From Nocardia elegans NBRC 108235 (GTDB lineage: Bacteria > Actinomycetota > Actinomycetes > Mycobacteriales > Mycobacteriaceae): a DNA stretch of 64,000 nucleotides. The position numbers were made by a program, and so were the translations under genes. This document shows positions 1 to 8,883 of this stretch, one piece after another (position 1 is the stretch's first letter; each line of letters opens with the position of its first letter). The stretch lies in the NCBI RefSeq assembly GCF_001612845.1, contig NZ_BDBF01000015.1, positions 1 through 64,000 of the forward strand. The letters run 5' to 3'. The notes beneath the pieces were generated by a model, which ran no database searches, had not been told where the DNA came from, and saw only the letters and a program-made list of their open reading frames with translations.

Positions 1-482
1 CGGTAGTCGTATCCCGCGCCGATGAGGTTGACGAAGATCGTCGGAACAACCCCGGTGATCACCACGAGCAGCAGCAGCACCAATGCGACATAGTCGATCG
101 GCGTCGTGGTCGCCCGCACCCGCGGCACCAGCATCCGCCGCCCGGCCAGCACGATGATCCCGCCGATGACCAAAACCGCAGCGACCGTGCCCGCACCAGC
201 GGAGAACCATCGGTAGGCCGGCTCGGGGATGCCGAGCCAGCGGGTGAACGATTCGGGGATCAGGATGCCGATGACGTGACCGGCGATGGCGGCGAACGTG
301 CCGTAGTGGAAGATCGGCGCACCCCATTTGAGCAAGCGCTGCTCCTGCAGCTGGGTCGAGCGGCTGGTCCAGCCGAACTTGTCGTAGCGCCAGCGCCAGA
401 TATGCCCGACGACGAAGATTCCGATGGCCAGGTAGGGCAGCCCGACCCACCATATGTAGTCGAATGCGCTGGGATCGTTCAC
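1..482 (-). CDS. narI: Nitrate reductase gamma subunit NarI, 5' part (runs off window edge)
   Basis: Membrane cytochrome b subunit of respiratory nitrate reductase. It takes electrons from quinol and passes them through two b hemes to NarH. About 160 N-terminal residues are visible and the rest lies beyond base 1. The GTG start at 482 overlaps the narJ stop as GTGA, so translation is probably coupled. Hydrophobic segments lie near residues 5-27, 58-76, 97-115 and 130-152. His59 and His69, ten residues apart, match the spacing of a known heme-ligand pair in NarI, and His27 lies in the HIWRWRYDK segment. The product stays in the membrane and anchors NarGH. Truncation is only due to the window boundary. 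Confidence 0.93.
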   Translation of the reverse strand, partial: MNDPSAFDYIWWVGLPYLAIGIFVVGHIWRWRYDKFGWTSRSTQLQEQRLLKWGAPIFHYGTFAAIAGHVIGILIPESFTRWLGIPEPAYRWFSAGAGTVAAVLVIGGIIVLAGRRMLVPRVRATTTPIDYVALVLLLLVVITGVVPTIFVNLIGAGYDY

Positions 483-1198
483 TCGCGGCCCTCCCGAGAG
501 CTGGTCACCGATTCGACGATGGGCAGTGCGGTACGGACTCCGGCTCCGGAATCGCTGCTGCCGCTGAGGTATTCGGGCGGCGCGAACGGCGCGCTGAGTT
601 CGTCGGGCATCGTGGTAGCCAGGCCGACGTCATCTCGTGGCGGGCCGGCCTCCCACGCGCGCCCGACCAGCACGCGTTCGCGGCGACTCAGCGCGGGCAG
701 GCGGGCGGCGACGGCCTCGATGACCTCGACGTAGGGGGTGTCGGTGCTCGCCAGTGCGCGGTGCAGCAATTCCAGGTCGGCGCGATGGCGGCGCAGCAGC
801 GCCTCGCCGCGCGGGTGCAGGTCGGCGAATTCCAGCACCAGCGGCAGATAGTCCGGCAATTCGGTGGTTGCCGGTTCGAATCCCGCTGTGCGGTAAGCGG
901 TTTTGAATTCCAGCAGCGACATACCACGCATGCGGGTGTCGCCATGGCGGTAGTAGGTCAGATACAGCGCGCAGCGACGGCGTAGATCGAATGTGGCGAC
1001 GTAGTGCTCGGCGACCTCGGTGGGTCGGGTTGAGCGCAACCAGGCCAGGAACCGCTCGAATGGCTCGCGTGAGGCGCGCGGGGTCGCGGCGGCCGCGGCG
1101 TCGAGTTCATCCACACCGGCGATCAACGACAAGGTCGGATAGGTCAAAAGGGCCGAAGCCAGCTTGTAGACCCCGACTCGGTCTGCGGGCGGCCTCAC
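479..1198 (-). CDS. narJ: Nitrate reductase assembly chaperone NarJ (delta)
   Basis: Cytoplasmic chaperone of the TorD/NarJ family, 239 residues. It binds apo-NarG and is needed for molybdenum-cofactor insertion and membrane assembly, but is not part of the final enzyme. The family pattern is visible: an all-helical protein with a YPT near the N-terminus, FERFLAWL, then YVATFDLRRRCALYLTYY and DTRMRG around residues 65-95. The GTG start at 1198 overlaps the narH stop by four bases and the stop overlaps the narI start. The order narG-H-J-I and the overlaps show one operon. The acidic, Ser-rich C-terminal tail is variable in this family. Confidence 0.95.
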   Translation of the reverse strand: MRPPADRVGVYKLASALLTYPTLSLIAGVDELDAAAAATPRASREPFERFLAWLRSTRPTEVAEHYVATFDLRRRCALYLTYYRHGDTRMRGMSLLEFKTAYRTAGFEPATTELPDYLPLVLEFADLHPRGEALLRRHRADLELLHRALASTDTPYVEVIEAVAARLPALSRRERVLVGRAWEAGPPRDDVGLATTMPDELSAPFAPPEYLSGSSDSGAGVRTALPIVESVTSSREGRE

Positions 1199-2823
1199 GA
1201 GGTGCCTCCGTCGGGGAACAGTTGCGGGGCGGGGCCGGTGCCGTTCCAGCCGAGTAGGTTGAAGTGGACTCTGCCGTCGTCGGCGCGGAAGGTTCGTTTG
1301 TCGCCGACGTGCTCGGGCGGGTGGAATCCGGCGATGTCGGCCGGCCCGGCGCCGCCCATGCCGGGTCCGCCATCGGTGTCGAGGCTGCAGAACAGCTGCT
1401 CGTGCTGGGACTGCAGCCGTCCGGCGTCCTCGGCATGAGCCTGCGGAATCACATAGCGGTCATCGTATTTGGCGATCGCGAGCAGACGGTACAGGTCTTC
1501 GAGATCGGCGACCTGAGCGTCGACACTGCCCGCCAGGTTGTCCTCCGGCGGCAGGCCCAACTGAGCGGCCCGCATCAACGCTCGGATCGCGGTGAGTTTG
1601 CGCAGCGCCGCCCGCACCGGACCGACAGTGCCCGCGGTGAACAAGTTGGCCAGATATTCGAGCGGGATGCGCAGCGCGTCGATGGTGGCGAACACCCGGT
1701 CCGGATCGTGTGCGTCGTATCCCGCGGCGTGGACGACGTCGGCGACCGGGGACAGCGGTGGGATGTACCAAACCATCGGCAGGGTGCGGTATTCCGGATG
1801 CAGCGGCAGCGCTACCCGATGCCGCACCGCCAGCGCGTAGACCGGCGAGCGGCGCGCGGCCGCCATCCAGTCGGCCGGAATACCTGCGTCCTCACAGGCG
1901 GCGATGACCTCGGGATCGTTCGGGTCCAGGAAAACATCCAGTTGCGCTTCGTACAGATCCTGGGGGTCGGTGGTGGTGGCGGCCGCCAGGACTTTATCGG
2001 CGTCGTAGAGGATCAGCCCGAGGTAGCGCAACCGGCCCACGCAGGTTTCCGAACAGATGGTGGGCTGTCCAGCCTCGATGCGCGGGAAACACAGTGTGCA
2101 TTTCTCGGCCTTGCCGGTGCGATGGTTGAAATACACCTTCTTGTAGGGACAGCCCGACACGCAGAACCGCCAGCCTCGGCAGCGGTCCTGGTCGACGAGC
2201 ACGATCCCGTCCTCGCTGCGTTTGTACATCGCCCCCGACGGGCACGAGGCCACGCACGATGGGTTCAGGCAGTGTTCGCAGATGCGCGGCAGGTAGAACA
2301 TGAACACCTGCTCGAACTCCATCTTGACCCGCTCGCCGAGACCGGCCAGGTTGGGGTCGGCGGGAGCGCTCTCCGGTGCTCCGGCCAGATCGTCTTCCCA
2401 GTTCGATCCCCACAGCAGGTTCATGTCGCGGCCGGTGAGCGAGGAGATCGAATGTGCGCTGGGGTTCGGTTTGCCGAGTGGGCCGTTGAACGCGGTCCGG
2501 TAGTCGTAGGTCCACGGGTCGCCGTAGTCGTCGATGCTGGGCAGGTCCGGGTTGTAGAACATCGTCAGCAGTTTGCGGACTCGTCCACCCGCTGCCAGTC
2601 GTAGCCGGCCGCGGCGGTCCAGGCTCCAGCCGCCACGCCACTGCTGCTGGTCCTCATACCGTTTGGGGTAGCCCACACCGGGCTTGGTTTCGACGTTGTT
2701 GAAGTACACGTACTCGGTGCCGGGCCGGTTGGTCCAGACTTGTTTGCAGGTCACCGAGCAGGTGTGGCAGCCGATGCATTTGTCCAGGTTCATGACCATC
2801 GCCACCTGAGCCATCGGTCGCAT
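1195..2823 (-). CDS. narH: Nitrate reductase beta subunit NarH (iron-sulfur)
   Basis: Electron-transfer subunit carrying four Fe-S clusters between NarI hemes and NarG, facing the cytoplasm. It has 542 residues, a little longer than E. coli NarH. Four Cys groups are visible: C16/C19/C22/C26, C182/C185/C190/C194, C215/W218/C221/C225 and C242/C245/C257/C261. Trp218 in place of a Cys is the known NarH feature that makes one cluster 3Fe-4S. The ATG at 2823 follows the narG stop by 38 bases. The stop overlaps narJ. Nothing abnormal was seen, and it should be functional. Confidence 0.97.
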   Translation of the reverse strand: MRPMAQVAMVMNLDKCIGCHTCSVTCKQVWTNRPGTEYVYFNNVETKPGVGYPKRYEDQQQWRGGWSLDRRGRLRLAAGGRVRKLLTMFYNPDLPSIDDYGDPWTYDYRTAFNGPLGKPNPSAHSISSLTGRDMNLLWGSNWEDDLAGAPESAPADPNLAGLGERVKMEFEQVFMFYLPRICEHCLNPSCVASCPSGAMYKRSEDGIVLVDQDRCRGWRFCVSGCPYKKVYFNHRTGKAEKCTLCFPRIEAGQPTICSETCVGRLRYLGLILYDADKVLAAATTTDPQDLYEAQLDVFLDPNDPEVIAACEDAGIPADWMAAARRSPVYALAVRHRVALPLHPEYRTLPMVWYIPPLSPVADVVHAAGYDAHDPDRVFATIDALRIPLEYLANLFTAGTVGPVRAALRKLTAIRALMRAAQLGLPPEDNLAGSVDAQVADLEDLYRLLAIAKYDDRYVIPQAHAEDAGRLQSQHEQLFCSLDTDGGPGMGGAGPADIAGFHPPEHVGDKRTFRADDGRVHFNLLGWNGTGPAPQLFPDGGTS

Positions 2824-2861
2824 CGCGGGCTACCGCCTTTCCTGAAGTCGAAATCTTCGCA

Positions 2862-5800
2862 TCAGTACTGCACCTGTTGGCTGCGGCGCCGGATCACCGC
2901 TACCTCGTCGCGCTGATTGCCGGTCGGCCCGTAATAGTTGAACGCGTACGACAATTGGGCGTATCCGCCGATCAGGTGGGTCGGCTTGACCACCAGCCTG
3001 GTCAACGAGTTGTCCGAACCGCCCTGCCAGCCCGAGAGCTCCGAGTGCGGTGTCATCACCTGCCGGTCTTTGGCGTGGTACATGAACACCGTGCCCTGCG
3101 GCATCCGATGCGTGACGACCGCCCGGCACGTGACGACACCGTTGCGGTTGAACGCCTCGATCCAATCATTGTCGGCCACACCGATTTTCGCGGCGTCGAC
3201 CGGGCTCATCCAGATCACCGGGCCGCCGCGGAACAACCGCAGCATGTGCAGATTGTCCTGATACTCGGAGTGAATCGACCATTTCGAGTGCGGGGTCAGG
3301 TAGCGCACGGTGACCTCGGGGCGGCCCTTCTCGGCCAGGCCCTGCTCGCCGAAATGCCGGGCGTAGTCCAGCGGTGGACGGTAGGTCGGCAGCCCCTCGC
3401 CGTATTCGGCGATCCACTCGTGGTCGAGGAAGAAGTGCATACGCCCGGTCAACGTGTGAAAAGGCTTGCGGCGCTCGATATTTACGACGAACGGTGAATA
3501 CCGCCGCCCGCCGGCCTCGGATCCGGACCATTCCGGGGAGGCGATCACCGCGCGGGGCTGGGTCTGAGTGTCAGCGAAGCTGATGTGGTCTCCCTCGCGT
3601 TCCTCGGCGAGGTCGGCCAACCGGAGTCCGGTGCGGGCCTCGAGCGCCCGCCACGCCTGAACCGCCACGGTGCCGTTGGTCGTCCCCGACAAGGCAAGGA
3701 TCGCCTCGGCCATGTGCACGTCCCGAGCCAGCGACGGCCGCCCGGCACCGACACCGGTACGCACGACACCATTGGCGTGGCGCAGGTACTCCACCGCACG
3801 CTCGGGCACCCAGGTGATGCCCTTCACGGTGGTGCCGAGGGTGTCCACCAGCGGACCGAGCGCGCGCATCTTCCCTGCCACGGCGGCGTAGTCGCGCTCG
3901 ATGGTGATCAGCTTCGGAAAGTTCTTGCCGGGCACCGGCGATGAGCCCGCGGCACGCCAGTCGTTGACGCGGCCGCCGGGCTGAGCGGTCTCATCCGGAG
4001 TGTCGTGGGTGAGCGGCGCCGCCAGGACATCGGTGCGCGTGCCGAGATGGGTCGCGGCCAGGCGTGAGAACTCTTCGGCGATGAGGGTGAACGCCTCGAA
4101 ATCGGTGCGCGTTTGCCAGGGCGGGGCGATCGCCGGGTTGAACGAGTGCACGAACGGGTGCATGTCGGTAGTGGAAATGTCGTACTTCTCGTACCAGGTC
4201 GCCGCGGGCAGCACGACATCGGAGAACGTGCATGTACTCGTCATACGAAAGTCGATCGTGGTGAGCAGGTCGAGTTTTCCGCGCGGAGCCTCCTCGCGCC
4301 ACGCCACGTCGGCCGGGCGGGCGTCCTCGGCGACCTCGGTGGCGCGAACCGCGTCGTCGGACCCGACCAGGTGCCGCTGGAAGTACTCCATCCCCTTGCC
4401 CGACGAGCCGAGCAGGTTGGCCCGCCACACCGTGAGCACCCGCGGAAAATTGCGTGGGTCGTCGGGATCCTCGCCGGCGAACCGCAACCGCCCCGCCTCC
4501 ACCTCGCGAATGACGTAGTCGCGCACCGGCATACCGGCCTCCGCCGCTTCGTCCGCAAGATCGAGAGGGTTGCGATCGAAGGTCGGAAACGAAGGCGTCC
4601 ACCCAAGCCTGGACGCCTGTGCGATGCAGTCGGCGAAGGTGCGGCCCGCGAAGATGCCGCGGCCGAGCGGACTGGCGAGTTCACCCGCATCGAAGCCCTC
4701 GTAACGCCACTGGTCGCTGTGCAGGTAGAAGAACGACGTTCCCGTCATATGCCTGGTCGGGCGCTGCCAGTCCAGCGCGAACGCGACCTGCTGCCACCCG
4801 GTCAGCGGCCGTACCTTCTCTTGACCCACGTAGTGGGCCCACCCGCCGCCGTTGACGCCCTGGCAACCACACAACATCGTCAGAGTGAAGAAGCTGCGGT
4901 AGGTCTGATCCGAGTGATACCAGTGGTTCGTGCCCGCACCCATCGCGATCATCGACCGGCCCTGCGACAACTCGGCGTTGCGCGCGAATTCCCGAGCCAC
5001 TCGGATCGCGGCTGCCGCGGGAACCGAGGTGATGTGCTCCTGCCAGGCCGGGGTGTATGGCTCAGCGGCGTCGTCGTATCCGGTCGGCCACCGACCGGGA
5101 AGTCCGGTGCGCCGTACTGCATATTGCGCCATCAGCAGATCGAACACGGTCGTCACCACCCGGCCGGCGATACGAGTCACCGGAACCCCGCGGGTGACGA
5201 CATCTCCGCCCTCGGTGGCGCCGGTATCGAAGCGCGGCAACAGGATCGGCACCGACTCACCGCGCATGTCGTAGAGGGTGAGTGACGGATCGATGTCGCC
5301 GAGATCGAGGTTCCACCGGCCTTTTCCGGCCTCCGTGTAGCGAAATCCCAGACTGCCGTTGGGGATACGGGGCTGCCGGGTGGCCGCGTCGAGCACCACC
5401 GTTCGATGTGCGGCGCCCTCGGCTTCCGCAGCGTCACCACCCAGGTCGGCCGCAGTGAGGAAACCGTCGGCGACGTAGCCGCCGTCGCCTTCGCGCAGCG
5501 TCACGAGAAACGGTAGGTCGGTGTAGGTCTTGACGTAGTCGGTGAAATAGGGAACCTGTCTGTCGCGGAAGAACTCGGACAAGATGACATGCCCCATCGC
5601 CATCGCGAGAGCACCGTCCGTTCCGGGCGCTGCGGCCAGCCAGTCGTCGGCGAATTTGGTGTGATCGGAGTAGTCGGGACTGACCACGACGACCTTCTGA
5701 CCGCGGTATCGCGCCTCGGTCATGAAATGCGCGTCGGGTGTGCGGGTGATGGGCAGGTTGGTGCCCCAGATGATCAGATACGACGAGTTCCACCAGTCAC

Positions 5801-6584
5801 CGGACTCCGGCACATCGGTCTGGTCGCCGAACACCTGCGGCGACGCCGGCGGCAGGTCGGCGTACCAGTCGTAGAACGACAGAATCGTCGCGCCGATCAT
5901 CGACAGAAACCGAGTACCCGCGGAGTAGGAGACCTGCGACATCGCCGGAATCGGGGAAAAGCCCACGATCCGGTCCGGCCCGTACTCCTTGGTGGTGTGG
6001 ACGTGCGCGGCGGCGATCAGCTCGCTCACCTCCGACCAGCTCGACCGCACGAAACCACCTTTGCCGCGCATCGACTTGTAGCGCGCGGATTTCGCTGGGT
6101 CGCCGATGATTTCGGCCCAGGCGCGCACCGGATCGCCGAGCCGTGCGCGAGCCTCGCGCCACAGTTCCAGCAACGGCGCCCGTACATACGGGTAGCGCAC
6201 CCGCGCGGGTGAGTAGGTGTACCAGGAAAACGAGGCACCGCGCGGACAGCCCCGCGGCTCGTATTCCGGCGAGTCGGGCCCGACCGACGGATAGTCGGTC
6301 TGCTGGGTCTCCCAGGTGATGATGCCGTCTTTGACGTAGATCTTCCACGAGCACGACCCGGTGCAATTCACCCCATGGGTGGAGCGCACCACCTTGTCAT
6401 GGCGCCAACGCTCCCGATAGAAGTCCTCGGCGGCCCGCCCTCCGGCATGATGCACCTCGCGAAAGTCGTGCGATGGCGTGCCGGCGGTGAAGAACTGCGC
6501 GGTGCGCAGCATCGACTCGACCGGTTCACCGGCGGGAAGGAGCGATGCGAGACGCTCGTGATCGTTGGATTCGGGGATTGCCAT
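2862..6584 (-). CDS. narG: Nitrate reductase alpha subunit NarG (molybdopterin)
   Basis: Catalytic subunit reducing nitrate to nitrite at a Mo-bis-MGD centre, cytoplasmic side. Its 1240 residues are the usual full length. The FS0 cluster ligand set H70-x3-C74-x3-C78-x34-C113 is present. The segment SFYDWYADLPPASP holds the Asp expected to ligate molybdenum in NarG. Further molybdopterin-binding blocks follow (GTNLPITRTPDAHF; NHWYHSDQTYRSFF; near the end YHAKDRQVMTPHSE). There is no twin-arginine leader, consistent with the cytoplasmic Nar enzyme rather than periplasmic Nap. It is first in the narGHJI operon. No narK transporter and no nitrate-sensing regulator lie in the visible flank, so control of the operon cannot be read here. 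Confidence 0.97.
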   Translation of the reverse strand: MAIPESNDHERLASLLPAGEPVESMLRTAQFFTAGTPSHDFREVHHAGGRAAEDFYRERWRHDKVVRSTHGVNCTGSCSWKIYVKDGIITWETQQTDYPSVGPDSPEYEPRGCPRGASFSWYTYSPARVRYPYVRAPLLELWREARARLGDPVRAWAEIIGDPAKSARYKSMRGKGGFVRSSWSEVSELIAAAHVHTTKEYGPDRIVGFSPIPAMSQVSYSAGTRFLSMIGATILSFYDWYADLPPASPQVFGDQTDVPESGDWWNSSYLIIWGTNLPITRTPDAHFMTEARYRGQKVVVVSPDYSDHTKFADDWLAAAPGTDGALAMAMGHVILSEFFRDRQVPYFTDYVKTYTDLPFLVTLREGDGGYVADGFLTAADLGGDAAEAEGAAHRTVVLDAATRQPRIPNGSLGFRYTEAGKGRWNLDLGDIDPSLTLYDMRGESVPILLPRFDTGATEGGDVVTRGVPVTRIAGRVVTTVFDLLMAQYAVRRTGLPGRWPTGYDDAAEPYTPAWQEHITSVPAAAAIRVAREFARNAELSQGRSMIAMGAGTNHWYHSDQTYRSFFTLTMLCGCQGVNGGGWAHYVGQEKVRPLTGWQQVAFALDWQRPTRHMTGTSFFYLHSDQWRYEGFDAGELASPLGRGIFAGRTFADCIAQASRLGWTPSFPTFDRNPLDLADEAAEAGMPVRDYVIREVEAGRLRFAGEDPDDPRNFPRVLTVWRANLLGSSGKGMEYFQRHLVGSDDAVRATEVAEDARPADVAWREEAPRGKLDLLTTIDFRMTSTCTFSDVVLPAATWYEKYDISTTDMHPFVHSFNPAIAPPWQTRTDFEAFTLIAEEFSRLAATHLGTRTDVLAAPLTHDTPDETAQPGGRVNDWRAAGSSPVPGKNFPKLITIERDYAAVAGKMRALGPLVDTLGTTVKGITWVPERAVEYLRHANGVVRTGVGAGRPSLARDVHMAEAILALSGTTNGTVAVQAWRALEARTGLRLADLAEEREGDHISFADTQTQPRAVIASPEWSGSEAGGRRYSPFVVNIERRKPFHTLTGRMHFFLDHEWIAEYGEGLPTYRPPLDYARHFGEQGLAEKGRPEVTVRYLTPHSKWSIHSEYQDNLHMLRLFRGGPVIWMSPVDAAKIGVADNDWIEAFNRNGVVTCRAVVTHRMPQGTVFMYHAKDRQVMTPHSELSGWQGGSDNSLTRLVVKPTHLIGGYAQLSYAFNYYGPTGNQRDEVAVIRRRSQQVQY

Positions 6585-6647
6585 CCGACCACCACCCTCG
6601 GATCTTGCACCTGATCTTGCTGTGCGACGGTCTCGACCCTACAGCTG

Positions 6648-6664
6648 GTCACCGCGTCAGTGAC
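6648..6664. promoter_or_regulatory. Inverted repeat upstream of narG, possible operator
   Basis: GTCAC-N7-GTGAC, a perfect 5-bp inverted repeat about 65 bases upstream of the narG start within the 195-bp gap after the VOC gene. Its half-sites face the opposite way to a Crp/GlxR TGTGA-N6-TCACA box, so it is not a standard Crp site. Five-bp arms occur by chance, and the functional claim is weak. Confidence 0.2.
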
Positions 6665-6779
6665 GTCGAATCTCCGAGATGAAGCGAACGGCGCACTAGT
6701 CCACAGGATTTGCCGGCCGCTCCCGGGACAGGTCAACGCGTGAACATCAGGGCCCGTGTGACTTCGGTGATCGCAGGCT

Positions 6780-7184
6780 TCACCGGAACCGTTCATCGAT
6801 GACCTCGCGGGGAAGCTGCTTGGGAGTCGGGTGGGTGATCAGCACGCGGATGCCGTCCGGATCGACACTGTCGACAAAGGTGATTCCGTTGCGGGTGTGG
6901 GTGTATGTGCTCTTGTAGTGGTCACGCAGCCGGCTCTCGATCCGGTGAAGCTCCGCTTCGCTGTCGGCTGACCAGACGATCTGTTCGACACCGATCCCGC
7001 CGATGGGCAGCCCGCCGTGATGGCGGCTCAGACTCAGATACAACTGGAAACCGGAGGGCGTCAGCAGCAGCGCGGCGTCCGGTTCGCGCAGCACTTGCGA
7101 GCACTCGAACACCTCGCAGTAGAAGCGTACAGAACGATCCAGGTCCGATACACGCATGACATACGACGTCACGTTTGCTGCCAT
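6780..7184 (-). CDS. VOC (glyoxalase/bleomycin-resistance) family protein
   Basis: Single-domain vicinal oxygen chelate fold protein, 134 residues. Family features: the N-terminal YVMRVSDLDRSVRFYCEVF pattern (first beta-alpha-beta unit), then GFQLYLSL and, at the C-terminus, FVDSVDPDGIRVLI, where the DPDG turn and following strand are typical. The start at 7184 was chosen because GAGGTGG lies eight bases upstream; an upstream ATG at 7226 would add a basic tail without family support. The substrate cannot be told. VOC proteins include lyases, dioxygenases, isomerases and antibiotic-binding proteins. It lies upstream of narG on the same strand, but the 195-bp gap argues for a separate transcript. 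Confidence 0.8.
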   Translation of the reverse strand: MAANVTSYVMRVSDLDRSVRFYCEVFECSQVLREPDAALLLTPSGFQLYLSLSRHHGGLPIGGIGVEQIVWSADSEAELHRIESRLRDHYKSTYTHTRNGITFVDSVDPDGIRVLITHPTPKQLPREVIDERFR

Positions 7185-7253
7185 GTGAACCCACCTCTCA
7201 TCTCTCCCGCCTCGATGCCCCCGCACCTCGGACGCTCGGCGCAGCGACGGAAT

Positions 7254-7549
7254 TCACGACTCGCCATCGGACTCGCTCCCGGTATCGGATTGCTGGACTG
7301 TCCCCGGGGCGCGGCCATCGTGCTCTGCGTGGACTGTGGCCACGGTGACGGGGTGGGAGGTGCGGTTCGCAGACCCCCAGCCGACGTGTGATTCGGCGCG
7401 CATACGCTCGATCATGTGTGGGTAATGCAGTTCGAATGCCGGTCGCTCGGATCGTCGGCGGTGACCACCTCGCCGTAGCGCTTCCAGATCGCCGCACCTT
7501 TCGGGCCCATTCGCGCCGGGAACGGACGTTCGGCCTCGACAGCGGGCAT
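7254..7549 (-). pseudogene. Possible decayed minus-strand gene, frameshifted
   Basis: The 615-bp gap between the VOC gene and the ferredoxin gene has no intact gene. An ATG at 7549 opens a protein-like stretch beginning [10 protein letters not shown] and containing [16 protein letters not shown], which ends after 45 codons. The adjacent frame continues with an equally protein-like [21 protein letters not shown] down to 7254. Joining the two frames would give about 98 residues, suggesting a one-base frameshift in a former small gene. No family was recognised and no ribosome-binding site is obvious. The rest of the gap shows nothing else apart from the palindrome at 7767. Confidence 0.35.
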
Positions 7550-7766
7550 GGTTCGCGCCGGTGCTGCAGACAACGGTGAATCCCCTCTCGGTTCGACGTC
7601 CTCGACGGGTACACATGGCGGGTGGCGAGCCTGGCCGTCACCGCATCGAGATCACCCGGCCCATCGCCGCAGGCGGCGGCGAGTGAGACACCGCGGAGAG
7701 ACAATCGATCCCCGTGTTGATGGTCGGCACCGAGAGATCCGGTGGGGTGGGTCACCCGTCGCTTAG

Positions 7767-7791
7767 TTTATACAATATTTCGATGTATAAA
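7767..7791. promoter_or_regulatory. Perfect palindrome (operator) before ferredoxin-regulator operon
   Basis: TTTATACA-N9-TGTATAAA, 8-bp perfect arms ending eight bases before the ferredoxin ATG. It is strikingly AT-rich in a GC-rich neighbourhood and contains TATACAAT, which could double as a -10 element. The second gene of the operon is a winged-helix regulator with conserved Cys, so autoregulation through this site is the obvious reading. Confidence 0.75.
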
Positions 7792-7798
7792 TAGAGGT

Positions 7799-8149
7799 AT
7801 GGCATATGTAATCGGCGAGCCCTGTGTGGACGTGATGGACCGGGCGTGTGTAGAGGAGTGCCCTGTCGATTGCATCTACGAGGGCGGCCGGTCGTTGTAT
7901 ATCCACCCCGACGAGTGTGTCGACTGCGGCGCGTGTGTGCCGGTGTGCCCGGTGGATGCGATCTACTACGAGCAGGACCTTCCCGCCGAACTCGAGCCCT
8001 ATCTCGACGACAACGCCGCCTTCTTCACCGAAACCCTGCCCGGACGCGACCAGCCGCTCGGATTCCCCGGCGGCGCAGCGAAACTCGGTCCCGTCGGAGT
8101 CGATACTCCGCTGGTCGCCGCGCTGCCGACACGGAGTGGTCAGCCATGA
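7799..8149 (+). CDS. fdxA: Seven-iron (3Fe-4S/4Fe-4S) ferredoxin, FdxA-like
   Basis: Small electron carrier, 116 residues, cytoplasmic. The N-terminus MAYVIGEPCVDVMDRAC and the ECPVDCIYEG block match actinobacterial FdxA. Cys9, Cys17, Cys21 and Cys25 with C40-x2-C43-x2-C46-x3-C50-P supply the ligands for one 3Fe-4S and one 4Fe-4S cluster. The C-terminal part (DLPAELEPYLDDNAAFF onward) is the usual tail. AGAGGT directly abuts the ATG, which is too close for a normal ribosome-binding site, so the message may be leaderless or start close by. The stop overlaps the next ATG as ATGA, tying the ferredoxin to the regulator downstream. The partner enzyme is not in the window; nearby NarGHI does not normally need a ferredoxin. 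Confidence 0.92.
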   Translation: MAYVIGEPCVDVMDRACVEECPVDCIYEGGRSLYIHPDECVDCGACVPVCPVDAIYYEQDLPAELEPYLDDNAAFFTETLPGRDQPLGFPGGAAKLGPVGVDTPLVAALPTRSGQP

Positions 8150-8883
8150 CACGCCAAAAACCATCCGCCACCACACCGCCCCGCTCCCGTGCCACGCCGG
8201 CCCGAGCCGGTGGTGGGCGTCGCGGCGAGGTGCTCGCGGTATTGCGCGGTTCCAGTGATGCGTTGAGCATCGTCGATATCGCCACGCACCTGCGGCTGCA
8301 CCCGAATACGGTGCGCTTCCATCTCGAGGCGCTGGTCGAGGCCGGGCAAGCCGAGCGGGTCGAACACCCGCGCACCGGGCCGGGCCGTCCGCCACAGATG
8401 TTCCGCGCCCATCGTGGGATGGACCCGGCCGGGCCACGTAACTACCGGCTGCTCGCCGATATCCTCACCGCCGAGCTGGCCGCCGACCCCGAGCCGTCGG
8501 CCCGCGCCGCCGAGGCCGGGCGCCGCTGGGGCCGCGAGATGGCCCACGACATGGGCGTTGCGACGCCGACCGCCGAGCAGGCGGTGGGGGAGTTGGTGCG
8601 GGTGCTCGACGAGGTCGGCTTCGATCCCGAACCCGACACCGCCGATGATCAGCCGCAGATCCGGTTGCGGCACTGCCCGTTCCTGGACCTGGCCGAAACT
8701 CGTGCGAGCGTGGTGTGCCCGATCCATCTGGGCCTGATGCAGGGCGTGCTCGAGGGCCGCGCCGCACCGGTCGCCGTTCGGCGGCTCGAGCCGTTCGTCA
8801 CTCCCGATCTGTGCCTGGCCCATCTCACCACCGACACCACCGGCGCCACACCCGCGCAGGCGCCGTCCGGATCCGCGGCATGA
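8146..8883 (+). CDS. COG2345-type winged-helix regulator with conserved Cys (SufR-like architecture)
   Basis: DNA-binding regulator, 245 residues. A winged helix-turn-helix spans about residues 26-85 (DIATHLRLHPNTVRFHLEAL is the recognition region). The C-terminal half carries Cys177 (HCPFLDLA), Cys191 (VCPIHLGLMQG) and Cys223 (DLCLAHL) with nearby His194 and His226. This layout resembles predicted ArsR-like COG2345 proteins and SufR, in which similar Cys bind an Fe-S cluster. Cluster binding here is inferred, and only three Cys are seen against four in classical SufR. It is co-translated with the ferredoxin (ATGA overlap) and its own stop overlaps the next ATG. It probably binds the palindrome at 7767-7791. 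Confidence 0.85.
   Translation: MTRQKPSATTPPRSRATPARAGGGRRGEVLAVLRGSSDALSIVDIATHLRLHPNTVRFHLEALVEAGQAERVEHPRTGPGRPPQMFRAHRGMDPAGPRNYRLLADILTAELAADPEPSARAAEAGRRWGREMAHDMGVATPTAEQAVGELVRVLDEVGFDPEPDTADDQPQIRLRHCPFLDLAETRASVVCPIHLGLMQGVLEGRAAPVAVRRLEPFVTPDLCLAHLTTDTTGATPAQAPSGSAA

Noticed and set aside
1264..2604. 446-codon open frame opposite narH
   Set aside because: Antisense shadow of a clear NarH gene; Arg/Gly/His-rich composition and no family features.
6648..6664. Crp/GlxR-type site before narG
   Set aside because: The inverted repeat reads GTCAC-N7-GTGAC, opposite in orientation to TGTGA-N6-TCACA, so it is listed only as a weak palindrome.
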